Shown in pieces: positions 1 to 10,448 of a stretch of 64,000 nucleotides of DNA. The notes beneath the pieces were generated by a model. The model was not told where the DNA came from and made no database searches. It saw only the letters and a list, made by a program, of their open reading frames with translations. This stretch comes from Serpentinimonas barnesii. Its GTDB lineage: Bacteria > Pseudomonadota > Gammaproteobacteria > Burkholderiales > Burkholderiaceae_C. Position 1 is the first letter of the stretch, and each line of letters starts with the position of its first letter. A program made the position numbers and the translations under genes. The stretch lies in the NCBI RefSeq assembly GCF_000696225.1, contig NZ_BAWN01000006.1, positions 95,100 to 159,099 on the forward strand, written 5' to 3'.

Positions 1-1134
1 ATGCGCGATGCGCTCAGCCTGACCGACCAGGCCATTGCCTTCGGCGCCGGCCAAGTGTTCGAGGCCCCCGTGCGCCAGATGCTGGGCGCGGTGGAGCGCG
101 GCCATGTGTTGCACCTGCTGGAGGCGCTGGCGGCGGGCGACGGCGCGGCCGTGGTGCAGACGGTGCAGGAGCTGCGCCTGCAAGGCTACGCCGCCGCGTC
201 GGCGCTGGAGGAGATGGTGGGCCTGCTGCAGCGCATGGCGGTGCTGCAGGCGGTGCCGGCGCAGTTGCAACCGCACGACCCGGAAGACGCCGACTGCGCC
301 CGCTTGGCCGGCTTGCTGCCGCCAGACCTCACGCAACTGCTCTACAGCCTGTGCCTGCACGGGCGCGCCGAACTCGGGCTGGCCCCAGACGAATACGCGG
401 CACTCAATATGGTGCTGCTGCGGCTGCTGGCTTTTTGGCCCGAGGGGCTGGAAAAAAAAAGCCTGAAAAACGCTGAGCCGCTGCGGCCAAGGCCAGCCGT
501 GGCGGGTAGGCCTGCAGCGGAACCGGCACTGGCGCCCACTCCGCTGCCTTTGGCGGTGGCCGAGCCGTCGCCGCCGTTTCAGGCATCCAATCCCATGCCT
601 GCGCCCACTCGGGCTGTGAGCGAGCCGATTGTGCTCAAAGCCCCTGAGCCCGCCGAACCCAAGCCCACATCCTTAGGGCCCACCTTGGCGTCAACCCCAG
701 CGCCCACTCCAGAGCCAATTGTCCAGCCAGAGCCGCAAGTCACCGCCGACCAAACACTACCCGATTTCTGGCACAGCGTGGTGAGCGAGCTGGTGCAGCG
801 CGAGGCCGTGACGGCGCTCACGCGCGAGCTGGCGCTGCAGTCGGTTCTGGTGCGGCGCGATGCCGATTGTTGGACGCTGCGCCTAGCCCAGACTGCACTG
901 GCCCAAGGCAGCGCGCGCGAACGGCTGCAAGCCGCGCTGGCGCAGGCCGGGTACGCGGTGCGGCTGGAGCTGGAAATCGCCCCCGCCCACGACACCCCGG
1001 CCCAGCGCGCCACCGCCGTCGCGCAGGCGCGCCTGCAAGCCGCACACGCGTTTTTGCAGCAAGACCCCTTCGTGCAGGCCATGAAGCGCGACTTTGGCGG
1101 CAAAATCATGCCCGGTAGCGTGCAGGCGCTTTAA
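1..1134 (+). CDS. dnaX: DNA polymerase III subunit gamma/tau, 3' part (gene runs in from the left edge)
   Basis: The frame is open from base 1 and begins with [11 protein letters not shown], which lies inside DnaX just after the ATPase core. About 210 N-terminal residues, with Walker A and the zinc module, are therefore outside the window. The fragment holds the collar domain (to about residue 150), a Pro/Ala-rich linker (about 160-250), and the tau-specific C-terminal domain from FWHSVVSEL onward. In the family the tau tail ties the clamp loader to DnaB helicase and the polymerase alpha subunit. A run of nine A at 452-460 lies exactly at the collar/linker junction and could yield a short gamma form. 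ybaB follows 56 bp downstream and then recR, the classical order. The family call is certain; only the true start is unseen. Confidence 0.95.
   Translation: MRDALSLTDQAIAFGAGQVFEAPVRQMLGAVERGHVLHLLEALAAGDGAAVVQTVQELRLQGYAAASALEEMVGLLQRMAVLQAVPAQLQPHDPEDADCARLAGLLPPDLTQLLYSLCLHGRAELGLAPDEYAALNMVLLRLLAFWPEGLEKKSLKNAEPLRPRPAVAGRPAAEPALAPTPLPLAVAEPSPPFQASNPMPAPTRAVSEPIVLKAPEPAEPKPTSLGPTLASTPAPTPEPIVQPEPQVTADQTLPDFWHSVVSELVQREAVTALTRELALQSVLVRRDADCWTLRLAQTALAQGSARERLQAALAQAGYAVRLELEIAPAHDTPAQRATAVAQARLQAAHAFLQQDPFVQAMKRDFGGKIMPGSVQAL
452..476 (+). promoter_or_regulatory. Candidate dnaX slippage site (A9 G) producing the gamma form
   Basis: Nine consecutive A then G (452-461) are read in the tau frame as GAA AAA AAA AGC. 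A -1 shift meets TGA at 474-476 and a +1 shift meets TGA at 464-466, so either slip ends the protein within a few codons, at the domain III/IV boundary. Known dnaX genes make gamma by ribosomal frameshifting on A-AAA-AAG (E. coli) or by transcriptional slippage on an A run (Thermus). The motif and the nearby stops are seen; use of the site is inferred. I did not identify a clear stimulatory hairpin or upstream Shine-Dalgarno. Confidence 0.55.
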
Positions 1135-1190
1135 GCAAGCCCGCTTTAAGCCACAATCCATTCATAAGCAAACCCAAAAGGACAACACCC

Positions 1191-1523
1191 ATGTTCAACA
1201 AAGGACAGCTGGCCGGCCTGATGAAGCAGGCGCAAGCGATGCAGGAAAACATGAAAAAGGCCCAGGACGAACTGGCCACGCTCGAGGTCACGGGCGAATC
1301 CGGCGCCGGCTTGGTCAAGGTGGTGATGAACGGCAAGCACGCGGTGCGCCGCGTCAGCATCGACCCCAGCCTGCTGGCCGAGGACAAAGACATGCTCGAA
1401 GACCTGGTCGCCGCCGCCTTCAACGCCGCCGTGCGCCGGGTGGAAGAAAACTCGCAGGAAAAGCTGGGCAAACTCAGCGCCGGGATGCCGAGCCTGCCGG
1501 GCGGCCTCAAGCTGCCGTTTTAA
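1191..1523 (+). CDS. ybaB: YbaB/EbfC family nucleoid-associated protein
   Basis: This small protein (110 aa) starts [18 protein letters not shown] and carries the YbaB/EbfC core: an N-terminal helix rich in Lys/Gln/Met, then the strand [16 protein letters not shown] and the segment [11 protein letters not shown]. Members form tweezer-like dimers that bind DNA and coat the nucleoid. Length and position between dnaX and recR match the family. The three genes are probably co-transcribed. AAAGG at 1178-1182 lies upstream of the ATG. Confidence 0.96.
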   Translation: MFNKGQLAGLMKQAQAMQENMKKAQDELATLEVTGESGAGLVKVVMNGKHAVRRVSIDPSLLAEDKDMLEDLVAAAFNAAVRRVEENSQEKLGKLSAGMPSLPGGLKLPF

Positions 1524-1549
1524 GCCCACCCAGCACGGAGCAGCAGAGC

Positions 1550-2143
1550 ATGGCGCAACCGCTGGAAGCGCTGCTGCGCGCGCTGCAAGGCCTGCCCGGG
1601 GTGGGGGCCAAAACGGCCTCGCGCATGGCGTTTCATCTGCTGCAACACGACCGCGCCGCTGCGCTGGAACTGGCGCGTGCGCTCACGCGCGGGCTGGCCG
1701 AGCTGCGCCACTGCTCGCGCTGTTACACCTTTACCGACGCCGAGTTGTGCGCCACCTGCGCCGACCCACAGCGCGACGACAGCTTGCTGTGCGTGCTCGA
1801 AACCCCGGCCGACCAAGCGGCGCTGGAGCGCACCGGGGTGTACCGGGGGCGCTACTTCGTGCTGATGGGCAAGCTGGGGCCCTTGTCCCCCGCAGGGCCA
1901 CAAGACAGCGGCCTGCAGCGCCTGCTGGAGCGCCTGCACAGCCCCGAGGCCGCCGCCGTGCGCGAGCTGGTGCTGGCCACCAGCTTCACCGCCGAGGGCG
2001 AAGCCACCGCGCACCTGATTGCGCAGGCGCTCAAGGGGCGCGACATCAAAGTGACCCGGCTGGCGCGTGGCGTGCCGCTGGGTAGCGAATTGGAATACGT
2101 GGATTTGGGCACCATCGCCCATGCGCTGGCGGATCGACGCTGA
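1550..2143 (+). CDS. recR: Recombination mediator protein RecR
   Basis: RecR (197 aa) works with RecF and RecO to load RecA on gapped DNA. A helix-hairpin-helix ([13 protein letters not shown], residues 15-27) is followed by a four-cysteine zinc finger (Cys55, 58, 67, 70) and a Toprim domain beginning near [13 protein letters not shown]. The frame stays open far upstream across ybaB, but homology begins only at ATG 1550, which has GGAG at 1537-1540. It starts 26 bp after ybaB and ends the operon. Length is normal for the family. Confidence 0.97.
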   Translation: MAQPLEALLRALQGLPGVGAKTASRMAFHLLQHDRAAALELARALTRGLAELRHCSRCYTFTDAELCATCADPQRDDSLLCVLETPADQAALERTGVYRGRYFVLMGKLGPLSPAGPQDSGLQRLLERLHSPEAAAVRELVLATSFTAEGEATAHLIAQALKGRDIKVTRLARGVPLGSELEYVDLGTIAHALADRR

Positions 2144-2188
2144 GGTTTGTTCCAACCACAGCGCCGACCACTCCCGTCCTAGGGTGCC

Positions 2189-2213
2189 AAAAAACCCATC
2201 AAGCGGCTTTTTT
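2189..2213. terminator. Possible bidirectional terminator between convergent genes
   Basis: Six A (2189-2194) and six T (2208-2213) flank a short CC/GG pairing with loop ATCAAGC. The structure can fold on both strands with a U tract in each direction. It lies between the recR stop and the stop of the minus-strand membrane protein gene, and overlaps the latter stop codon. The GC part of the stem is only two pairs plus a mismatch, so the call is tentative. Confidence 0.3.
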
Positions 2214-2558
2214 GAGGCAGGTCAGGCCCGGCCAAGTGGCCGCCCAAAGCACCACGCCCACGCCCACCGGGATGCCGATCGCAAACAGCCAGTCGGCGAA
2301 TTGGTCCAGATCGGCAAAGCTCGAACCGACCAAGGTGGGGAACAAAACAAAAGCCAGCACCATCCCGACCAAACCGATCAGGGCGCTGGTGGGCAAGGCT
2401 TTGCGCCATTGGGCTTTGGGGGCGCGCAGCAGCGCCAGCACCAGTGTGGCACCCCAAGCCAAGGCCAGCAGCCCGACCAGCCACAGCACGGGCAGCAGCA
2501 TGACGATAACGATGTTGAGGCCGAGCCACAAGTTGTACAGCATGAGGGATATCTCCAA
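2199..2558 (-). CDS. Small integral membrane protein of unknown function
   Basis: The 119-residue product has about three hydrophobic stretches: roughly residues 10-42 (LWLGLNIVIVMLLPVLWLVG and on), 58-76 (SALIGLVGMVLAFVLFPTL) and 88-110 (WLFAIGIPVGVGVVLWAA). I see no known motif and do not recognise the family. It starts 7 bp after the stop of the sulfide:quinone oxidoreductase gene on the same strand, so the two are almost surely one transcript. The protein may serve the quinone-linked enzyme at the membrane; that role is inference only. Confidence 0.75.
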   Translation of the reverse strand: MEISLMLYNLWLGLNIVIVMLLPVLWLVGLLALAWGATLVLALLRAPKAQWRKALPTSALIGLVGMVLAFVLFPTLVGSSFADLDQFADWLFAIGIPVGVGVVLWAATWPGLTCLKKAA

Positions 2559-2565
2559 AAAGGGT

Positions 2566-3891
2566 TTAGGCGCGGCCGCGCAACACAGCGACGTAGGCGG
2601 GTTTGAGCAGGTGCACCTTCATGGTCCAGGCAAAAAAGCTGTCTTGCAGCGGGTCGATGAAGGGCAGCGAGGGCACCAGGTTGCCGTCGTGGTCGAACTC
2701 GACCAGCAGCGCCGAGCCGACGCGGGTGATGAGCGGGCAGGAGGTGTAGCCGTTGAACTGTTGGTCAGGGGCTTGGTTTTGGATGGCCCGGATTAGGTGG
2801 CCGGCCACGATCGGCGCCCCGCCCTTGACGGTGGCGGCGGTTTTGCCGCGCGGCGTGCCGTTGATGTCGCCGATGCCAAACACATTGGGGAAGCGCCGGT
2901 GCTGCAGCGTCTCGCGGTTCACTTCCAGCCAGCCACCGCCGGCAAAGGGGCCTTCTTTCCACGACAGGTCGCTGTTGCGCACCGCGTCGGGGGCACTCAT
3001 GGGTGGCACCACGTGGATGAAGTCGTAATCCACGGTGCTTTTCGCGCCTTCCGGGCCGGGGCCGGTGAAGGTGGCGCGCTTGGCACCGATGTCGATGCCG
3101 GTCAGGCGCTGCTGCAGGTGGTGCTCGATGCCGCGGGCTTCAAAACGGCGCCCGATGTCTTGGTGATACACATCCACGCCGAACAAGGCCGCGCCGCCGG
3201 TGCGGTAGCTGATCTGGGCGCGCTCGCGCGTGCCCACTTCGCGCATGCGGTCGTCGAGCAAGAAGGTGACCTTGACCGGCGCCCCGGCGCATTTCATGGG
3301 GGTGTTGGGGGCCGTCATGACGGCGCGCCCGCCGGTCTTGCGAAAGGCGTCGATCAGCTTCCACGTGCTGGCGGCAGACTCTGGGCTGGCATAGACCGAG
3401 GCCAAGCCGTTTTGCCCCAAGGCCGCCTCGTCCATGCCTTCGATGGCTTTGTAGTTGAGCTGCAAGCCGGTGGCCACGACCAAAAAGTCGTAGCGGATGC
3501 GCTGCCCGCCGCGCGTGACGACGGTGTTGGCGGTGGGGTCGAATTCGGCCACGAAGTCTTTGACCCACTCGATGCCACGCGGGTGGTAGCGCCCGTTGTT
3601 GCCCAAGGCAGCGCGGTCGGCTGGCCAGATGCCGCCGGCCAACAGCGTCCAGCCGGGCTGGTAGAAGTGCTGCTCGCGGCCGTCGATGATGGTGATGCGC
3701 GCGCCCTCGAGCCCGCGCGCGAGCCGGTTGGCAATGGCAATGCCGCCAGCGCCGCTGCCAGCAATGACGATATGGGCCTGGGTGCGAACCCGCGCCTGAG
3801 CGGGCTCGGAGGCGCTGGCCAGCGCAGCGGCCAAGGGGGTGGCGGCCAACCCTGCAAGCAGGGTGCGCCGGTCGAGCGGTGAGAGTGGCAT
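2566..3891 (-). CDS. sqr: Sulfide:quinone oxidoreductase, type II (mitochondrial SQOR-like), Tat-exported
   Basis: This FAD enzyme (441 aa) oxidises sulfide and passes electrons to quinone. The N-terminus has a twin-arginine signal (DRRTLLAGL, residues 7-15) with an Ala-rich hydrophobic core, so export by Tat is likely. The FAD-binding GSGAGG is at 45-50. Two redox cysteines in type II contexts are present: Cys201 in NTPMKCAGAP and Cys385 in GYTSCPL, as in the SQOR branch. A second dinucleotide-type segment, NVFGIGDINGTPRGKTAATV, is near 336-355. The product could oxidise another low-molecular thiol, but the cysteine context favours SQR. It is the first gene of a two-gene minus-strand unit; an inverted repeat about 100 bp upstream may be its operator. 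Confidence 0.88.
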   Translation of the reverse strand: MPLSPLDRRTLLAGLAATPLAAALASASEPAQARVRTQAHIVIAGSGAGGIAIANRLARGLEGARITIIDGREQHFYQPGWTLLAGGIWPADRAALGNNGRYHPRGIEWVKDFVAEFDPTANTVVTRGGQRIRYDFLVVATGLQLNYKAIEGMDEAALGQNGLASVYASPESAASTWKLIDAFRKTGGRAVMTAPNTPMKCAGAPVKVTFLLDDRMREVGTRERAQISYRTGGAALFGVDVYHQDIGRRFEARGIEHHLQQRLTGIDIGAKRATFTGPGPEGAKSTVDYDFIHVVPPMSAPDAVRNSDLSWKEGPFAGGGWLEVNRETLQHRRFPNVFGIGDINGTPRGKTAATVKGGAPIVAGHLIRAIQNQAPDQQFNGYTSCPLITRVGSALLVEFDHDGNLVPSLPFIDPLQDSFFAWTMKVHLLKPAYVAVLRGRA

Positions 3892-3990
3892 GGTTTTGTC
3901 TCCGGTTGGTTGGATACCCTGTGGTGCATTTTGTTTTGAGGCACTGTAGCACCAATCAGGTGCAAAAGATCAGCTCAATACAGAAACATG

Positions 3991-4007
3991 TAGGGGTATT
4001 TACCCTA
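3991..4007. promoter_or_regulatory. Inverted repeat upstream of the sulfide:quinone oxidoreductase gene (possible operator)
   Basis: TAGGGGTATTTACCCTA is a near-perfect palindrome 100 bp upstream of the sqr start, in the A+T-richer stretch between sqr and pstB (3892-4129). Sulfide-responsive ArsR-type repressors often act at such sites, but no regulator gene is in the window. I could not fix a convincing -35/-10 pair. pstB ends at 4130 on the same strand, so the stretch could also hold a weak pstB terminator. Confidence 0.3.
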
Positions 4008-4129
4008 GTATCGAAAACGCCGTGGAGTTCCCCGGATCGGCCTGAGATGTCGCCCAAGCTTGCGCTGAGTCAAGTGGCTGAATCACCTGTGGCGCCCAGC
4101 GTTTGTGTGCACGCTGGGCTAAGAACCAC

Positions 4130-4954
4130 TCAGCCGTAGCGCCCAGTGATGTAATCTTCAGTTCGCTTCACCTTGGGGTTGGTGAAGATGAGGTCGGTGG
4201 CGCCAAACTCCACCAGTTCGCCCATGTGCATGAAGGCGGTGCAGTTCGACACCCGCGCCGCCTGGTGCATGTTGTGGGTCACGATCAGGATCGTCACCTT
4301 GGATTTGAGTTTGCCGATCAGGTCCTCGATCGAGTCGGTGGCAATCGGGTCCAGCGCCGAGGTGGGCTCATCGAAGAGCAGGATTTCGGGGTCGGTGGCC
4401 AGGGCGCGCGCAATGCACAGCCGCTGCTGCTGGCCGCCCGATAGGTTGAAGGCCAGTTGGTGCAGGCGGTCTTTCACTTCCTCCCACAGGGCGGCACCGC
4501 GCAGCGCTTCCTCCACCTTTTCATCGATCAGCGCGCGCTGGCGCACGCCGCGCACGCGCAGGCCGTAGGCCACGTTTTCGTAAATCGATTTGGGGAAGGG
4601 GTTGGGCTTTTGAAACACCATCGAGATGCGCATGCGCACCTCGATCGGGTCGATGTCGGCGCCCAGAATGTTGATGCCACCCGGGTTGATCACAATCTCA
4701 CCCTCGTAGCGGTTGCCGGGGTAGAGGTCGTGCATGCGGTTGAAGCAGCGCAAAAAGGTGCTCTTGCCGCAGCCCGAGGGGCCGATCAGGGCCGTGACGC
4801 TGTTGGCGGCCAGACTCAGGTTGATCGACTTGAGCGCCTGCACCCCGCCCGCGTAAAAAAAGTTCAGCTTGCGCGCCTCGGCCTTGACTTCAGCGGGCGC
4901 AAAGTTTTCCGAGCCAGGGGCCGAGTTCGGTGCAGTAGATGCAGGATGGAGCAT
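4130..4954 (-). CDS. pstB: Phosphate ABC transporter ATP-binding protein PstB
   Basis: PstB (274 aa) is the cytoplasmic ATPase of the high-affinity phosphate importer. Walker A is GPSGCGKST (58-66), the signature is [15 protein letters not shown], Walker B is [14 protein letters not shown], and the switch histidine lies in [10 protein letters not shown]. The [21 protein letters not shown] segment is typical of PstB. An N-terminal extension of about 25 residues precedes the conserved part. It is the last gene of pstSCAB, 12 bp after pstA. No phoU or phoBR follows. Confidence 0.97.
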   Translation of the reverse strand: MLHPASTAPNSAPGSENFAPAEVKAEARKLNFFYAGGVQALKSINLSLAANSVTALIGPSGCGKSTFLRCFNRMHDLYPGNRYEGEIVINPGGINILGADIDPIEVRMRISMVFQKPNPFPKSIYENVAYGLRVRGVRQRALIDEKVEEALRGAALWEEVKDRLHQLAFNLSGGQQQRLCIARALATDPEILLFDEPTSALDPIATDSIEDLIGKLKSKVTILIVTHNMHQAARVSNCTAFMHMGELVEFGATDLIFTNPKVKRTEDYITGRYG

Positions 4955-4966
4955 GATAGGGTAGGT

Positions 4967-5905
4967 TTACCAGCGGATGCGTTTGCGGTAGCGGTAGCGC
5001 AGCCAGATTGCCAGCGCATTCATGGCCAAGGTGATGCACATCAGCACCACACCGGCGGCGGCGGCCAGTTCGTGAAAAGCCGGTTGCGGGCGCGACACCC
5101 AGTTGAACATCTGGATCGGCATCACGGTAAAGGGGTCGAACAGCCAGGCGAACGAGACGAAGGGGAATGCGTCGGTGATGGGCGCAGGCGGCAAAAAGGC
5201 GATGAAGGTCAAGGCGCCGATGACGATCAAAGGCGCGGTTTCGCCCACGGCGGTGGCGGTGCCGATGATCACGCCGGTGAGGATGCCGCCCTTGGAGTAG
5301 GGCAGCAGGTGGTCGCGCGTGGCCTGGCCCTTGGTGGCCCCGAGCGCGTAGGCGGCTTCGTGGATGGATTGTGGGATCGAGCGGATGGCCTCGCGGGTGT
5401 TCATAATCACCACCGGCAGAATCATCAGCGCCATGGTCAGCCCGGCGGTGAGGATGCTCTCCCCCAGGCCCCAGATGTGCACGAACAGGCTCAGCGCCAG
5501 CAGCCCGTAGATGATGGGCGGCACACCGGCCAGGTTGGTGATGTTGATCTCGATCAGGTCCATGAGCCAGTTGCGCTTGGAATAGATTTCGAGGTAGATG
5601 CCAGCGGCCACCCCCACCGGCACCGCCGCCAAGACGGTGACCGAGATCACCAGAATCGAGCCCACCCAGGCCGACAAAATGCCAGAACGCTCGGCCGAGC
5701 GCGAGGGGAAGGAGGTGAAAAAATCTGGCGTAATGCGGTGGTAGCCGTCCACCACCATAGAGAGGATCAGCGCCAGCAGCACCAGCACGCAAAACAGCAT
5801 GGCCGCCAGGGCGGTTAAGGCAAAAACGTGGTCCCAGCGCTTGTGCGCTGAAATCATGGAGCGCACCGCTTGGATTTCTTGCGTGGTTTGGTGGCTCATG
5901 ATCAA
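4967..5905 (-). CDS. pstA: Phosphate ABC transporter permease PstA
   Basis: This inner-membrane permease (312 aa) has a cytoplasmic N-terminus, a first membrane helix at about 29-51 (FALTALAAMLFCVLVLLALIL), and five further helices. The binding-protein-dependent transport loop EAAYALGATKGQATRDHLLP contacts PstB. The start overlaps the pstC stop by four bases (ATGA), implying translational coupling. An in-frame ATG two codons on (5899) is an equally good start. It pairs with PstC to form the channel. Confidence 0.96.
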   Translation of the reverse strand: MIMSHQTTQEIQAVRSMISAHKRWDHVFALTALAAMLFCVLVLLALILSMVVDGYHRITPDFFTSFPSRSAERSGILSAWVGSILVISVTVLAAVPVGVAAGIYLEIYSKRNWLMDLIEINITNLAGVPPIIYGLLALSLFVHIWGLGESILTAGLTMALMILPVVIMNTREAIRSIPQSIHEAAYALGATKGQATRDHLLPYSKGGILTGVIIGTATAVGETAPLIVIGALTFIAFLPPAPITDAFPFVSFAWLFDPFTVMPIQMFNWVSRPQPAFHELAAAAGVVLMCITLAMNALAIWLRYRYRKRIRW

Positions 5906-6813
5906 TAGCTCTCGCGGTAGCGGCGCCGCATGAAGTGGCCCAAGATGTTGAGCACCAGCGTCATGAGCAGCAGCACCAGCCCGACGGCAAAAATGCTTTG
6001 GTATTCAATCGTTCCGTGCGCCACGTCACCGATCGAAACCTGGGCGATGTAGGCGGTGAGGGTAGCGGCGGGCTGGGTCGGGTCCAGCGTCAGGTTGGCT
6101 TGCTGGCCAGCGGCAATGGCCACGATCATGGTTTGCCCCAGCGCCACCGACATGGCCAGAATGTAGGCCGCCACGATGCCCGAGAGCGCCGCCGGGAACA
6201 CCACGTACCAAGCGGTTTGCAGGCGCGTGGCGCCCATGGCGTAGGAGCCTTCGCGGATGTCCATGGGCACGGCGCGCATGGCGTCTTCGCTCATCGAGCT
6301 GATAAAGGGGACGATGCTGATGCCGATCACCAAACCGGCCGACAGCATGTTGAAACCGGGCAGACCGGGGATGATTTGTTGCAACAAGGGCGTGACCAGC
6401 AGCAGCGCAAAGTAGCCATAGACCACCGAGGGTACGCTGCTGAGCATTTCGAGCGCGGGCTTGAAGATTTCGCGCACCCGGCTGGGGGCGAATTCACCCA
6501 AATAAAGGGCGGCCAAGGTGCCCAAGGGAACGGCCACCAAGAGGCCGATGGAAGTCACCACCAAGGTGGCCCCTACCAAAGGCATGACGCCGTAGCGCGG
6601 GTCGGCAAACAGCGGCGTCCATTGCGTGTCGGTGAGAAACTCGCGCAGCGAAACCTCGCGAAAAAAGCTCAACGATTCGAGCACCAAAATCGAGACCACC
6701 GCCAGCGTAATGGCGATGGCCGACATGGCTGATAAAAAAAGCAGGGAATGGGCCACGCGCTCCTTGAGGTGGCGGGCGGGTTGCGGGCTAAAGCGGGAGC
6801 GCGTGGGATTCAT
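5902..6813 (-). CDS. pstC: Phosphate ABC transporter permease PstC
   Basis: PstC (303 aa) is the partner permease of PstA. A basic N-terminus precedes the first helix (about 23-47, SLLFLSAMSAIAITLAVVSILVL). The periplasmic loop LREFLTDTQWTPLFADPRYGV is typical of PstC, and the EAA-type loop REGSYAMGATRLQTAWYVVFP near residue 200 docks on PstB. It begins 36 bp after pstS and overlaps pstA by four bases. Confidence 0.96.
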   Translation of the reverse strand: MNPTRSRFSPQPARHLKERVAHSLLFLSAMSAIAITLAVVSILVLESLSFFREVSLREFLTDTQWTPLFADPRYGVMPLVGATLVVTSIGLLVAVPLGTLAALYLGEFAPSRVREIFKPALEMLSSVPSVVYGYFALLLVTPLLQQIIPGLPGFNMLSAGLVIGISIVPFISSMSEDAMRAVPMDIREGSYAMGATRLQTAWYVVFPAALSGIVAAYILAMSVALGQTMIVAIAAGQQANLTLDPTQPAATLTAYIAQVSIGDVAHGTIEYQSIFAVGLVLLLMTLVLNILGHFMRRRYRESY

Positions 6814-6849
6814 CGACTATTCGGATAGGCCAGTGAGATCAAGTCCAAT

Positions 6850-7860
6850 TTACTGCCGGGGTTCGCGCCGCATCACGTCCTGGATGCGCACGCCCACCAC
6901 CGGCTCGCCAGTGGCAAAACGGGTGCCCAAGCGGTTGTCGCGCAGGTGCCCGGCCGCCACGGTGTAGGCCTCGGCGGGCAGCGGCACGAAGCCGACTTCG
7001 CGTGACAAACGCGCCCCTTGGGCCAGGAAGAACTCGGCGAACTGGCGCACTTCGGGGCGTTGCAACGAGCGCTCGGCCACGTAGATGAACAGCGGGCGCG
7101 CCAGCGGCTGGTAGGTGCCGGCGATCACGTTGTCTAGGGTTGGGGCCACGGCGGCCCCGCCAGCCGCCGGGACGATGCTGACCGAGCGCAGCCGCTCCCG
7201 GTTGGCTTCGTAGTAGGCCATGCCAAAGTAGCCCAGTGCGCCACGGTCGCGCGCAATGCCCATGACGGTCACGTTGTCGTCTTCGGTCGCCATGTAGTCG
7301 GTGCGGCTCTGGCCGCTGCGGCCCATGATGGCTTCGGTGAAGTAGTCGAAAGTGCCCGAAGCCGAGCCGGGGCCAAACAGCGTCAGGGCCTGGTCGGGGA
7401 AGGCGGGATCGATCTGGCGCCAGTTGGTGATGCGACCGGTGGCGGTGGGCTCCCAGATGGTGCGCAGTTGCGCCACCGTGAGCTGGCGCGCCCAGGTGTT
7501 GTCGCGGTGCACGGCCACGGTAAGGGCGTCGAAGGCCACGGGCAGTTCGATGAAGCGGATGCCGGCGGCGCGGCAGGCCTCGATTTCGGCGGCGCGGGCG
7601 GGGCGCGAGGCGCCGGTCACGTCGAGCTCGCCCCGGCAAAAGCGGGCGAAGCCGCCGCCGGTGCCCGACACGCCCACCGTGACGCGCACGTTGCGGTTGG
7701 CCCGTTGAAACTCCTCGGCCACCGCCTCGGAGATGGGGAACAGGGTGCTGGAGCCGTCCACCCGCACCGTGGCGGGCTGCGCCCAAGCGGGCGTGAAGGC
7801 GGCCACACCGCCCAGCAGGGCAGCAGTGGACAAGGCCAGAAAGGCACGTTTGCTTTGCAT
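6850..7860 (-). CDS. pstS: Phosphate ABC transporter substrate-binding protein PstS
   Basis: This periplasmic phosphate receptor (336 aa) has a Sec signal peptide (SKRAFLALSTAALLGGVAAF, probable cleavage after AWAQ or AWA) and the phosphate-binding start VDGSSTLFPISEAVAEEF. A second ligand loop (GSASGTFDYF) is near residue 165. It belongs to the shorter SphX/PstS branch. The reading frame extends to a TTG at 7872, but GGAG at 7867-7870 is a good ribosome binding site for ATG 7860, which I take as the start. It leads pstSCAB; a Pho-box-like sequence is upstream. Confidence 0.93.
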   Translation of the reverse strand: MQSKRAFLALSTAALLGGVAAFTPAWAQPATVRVDGSSTLFPISEAVAEEFQRANRNVRVTVGVSGTGGGFARFCRGELDVTGASRPARAAEIEACRAAGIRFIELPVAFDALTVAVHRDNTWARQLTVAQLRTIWEPTATGRITNWRQIDPAFPDQALTLFGPGSASGTFDYFTEAIMGRSGQSRTDYMATEDDNVTVMGIARDRGALGYFGMAYYEANRERLRSVSIVPAAGGAAVAPTLDNVIAGTYQPLARPLFIYVAERSLQRPEVRQFAEFFLAQGARLSREVGFVPLPAEAYTVAAGHLRDNRLGTRFATGEPVVGVRIQDVMRREPRQ

Positions 7861-7954
7861 GTGAATCTCCAAAGTGAAAAAATCCCTGATCGGCTTGCCT
7901 GCGAGCTTTTAACGGCTCTTGGGCAACCGACTGCACCTATCTTCACTGCGCATT

Positions 7955-7972
7955 GTGAAAAATTGATGACTT
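7955..7972 (-). promoter_or_regulatory. Pho-box-like PhoB site upstream of pstS
   Basis: On the minus strand two 7-bp half-sites, AAGTCAT and TTTTCAC, are separated by exactly 4 bp (CAAT). The known PhoB box is CTGTCAT-N4-CTGTCAC, and each half matches 5 of 7 positions. It lies about 95 bp upstream of the pstS start. A weak -10 (AAGATA) begins about 11 bp past the box, where PhoB-dependent promoters have it. Phosphate-starvation control of pstSCAB is expected in the family; this exact site is inferred. Confidence 0.45.
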
Positions 7973-7990
7973 TTCCGAGCGCATCGATAG

Positions 7991-10264
<2,274 letters not shown>

Positions 10265-10284
10265 AGCTGGCCCTCCGAGCCAGC

Positions 10285-10443
10285 GCCGGGCCGCCCCAAG
10301 CTGGCGAGCGCCCCCTCGGGGGGCAGCGCAGCCGCATCAGCGGCAAGCGTGGGGGCTCAACCCAATCGCTGCCGGGCCGCCCCAAGGCGATTGGCGCCCC
10401 CTCGGGGGGCAGCGCAGCCGCATCAGCGGCAAGCGTGGGGGCT
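10285..10443. repeat. Two direct copies of a 73-bp G+C-rich intergenic repeat
   Basis: Copies at 10285-10357 and 10371-10443 are nearly identical except for about ten bases after GCCGCCCCAA. Each contains the palindrome GCCCCCTCGGGGGGC and ends in GCAAGCGTGGGGGCT. They fill the gap between the ligA stop and the glnD stop, two convergent genes, and could act as a bidirectional stem-loop terminator. Related copies in reverse orientation lie at 27822-27890 and 27902-27941. I associate such elements with Comamonadaceae genomes; no coding capacity is seen. Confidence 0.85.
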
Positions 10444-10448
10444 CCGCT

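Noticed and set aside
1094..1549. Upstream extension of recR overlapping ybaB
   Set aside because: The frame is open, but its sequence is Arg/Gly-rich without homology, while ybaB in another frame is clear.
2797..3882. 361-codon plus-strand frame opposite the sulfide:quinone oxidoreductase gene
   Set aside because: No recognisable domain; the minus frame has FAD and cysteine motifs.
10285..10443. Direct repeats considered as a CRISPR array
   Set aside because: Only two copies, no unique spacers of regular length, and the same repeat occurs elsewhere singly; it is a dispersed G+C-rich repeat.
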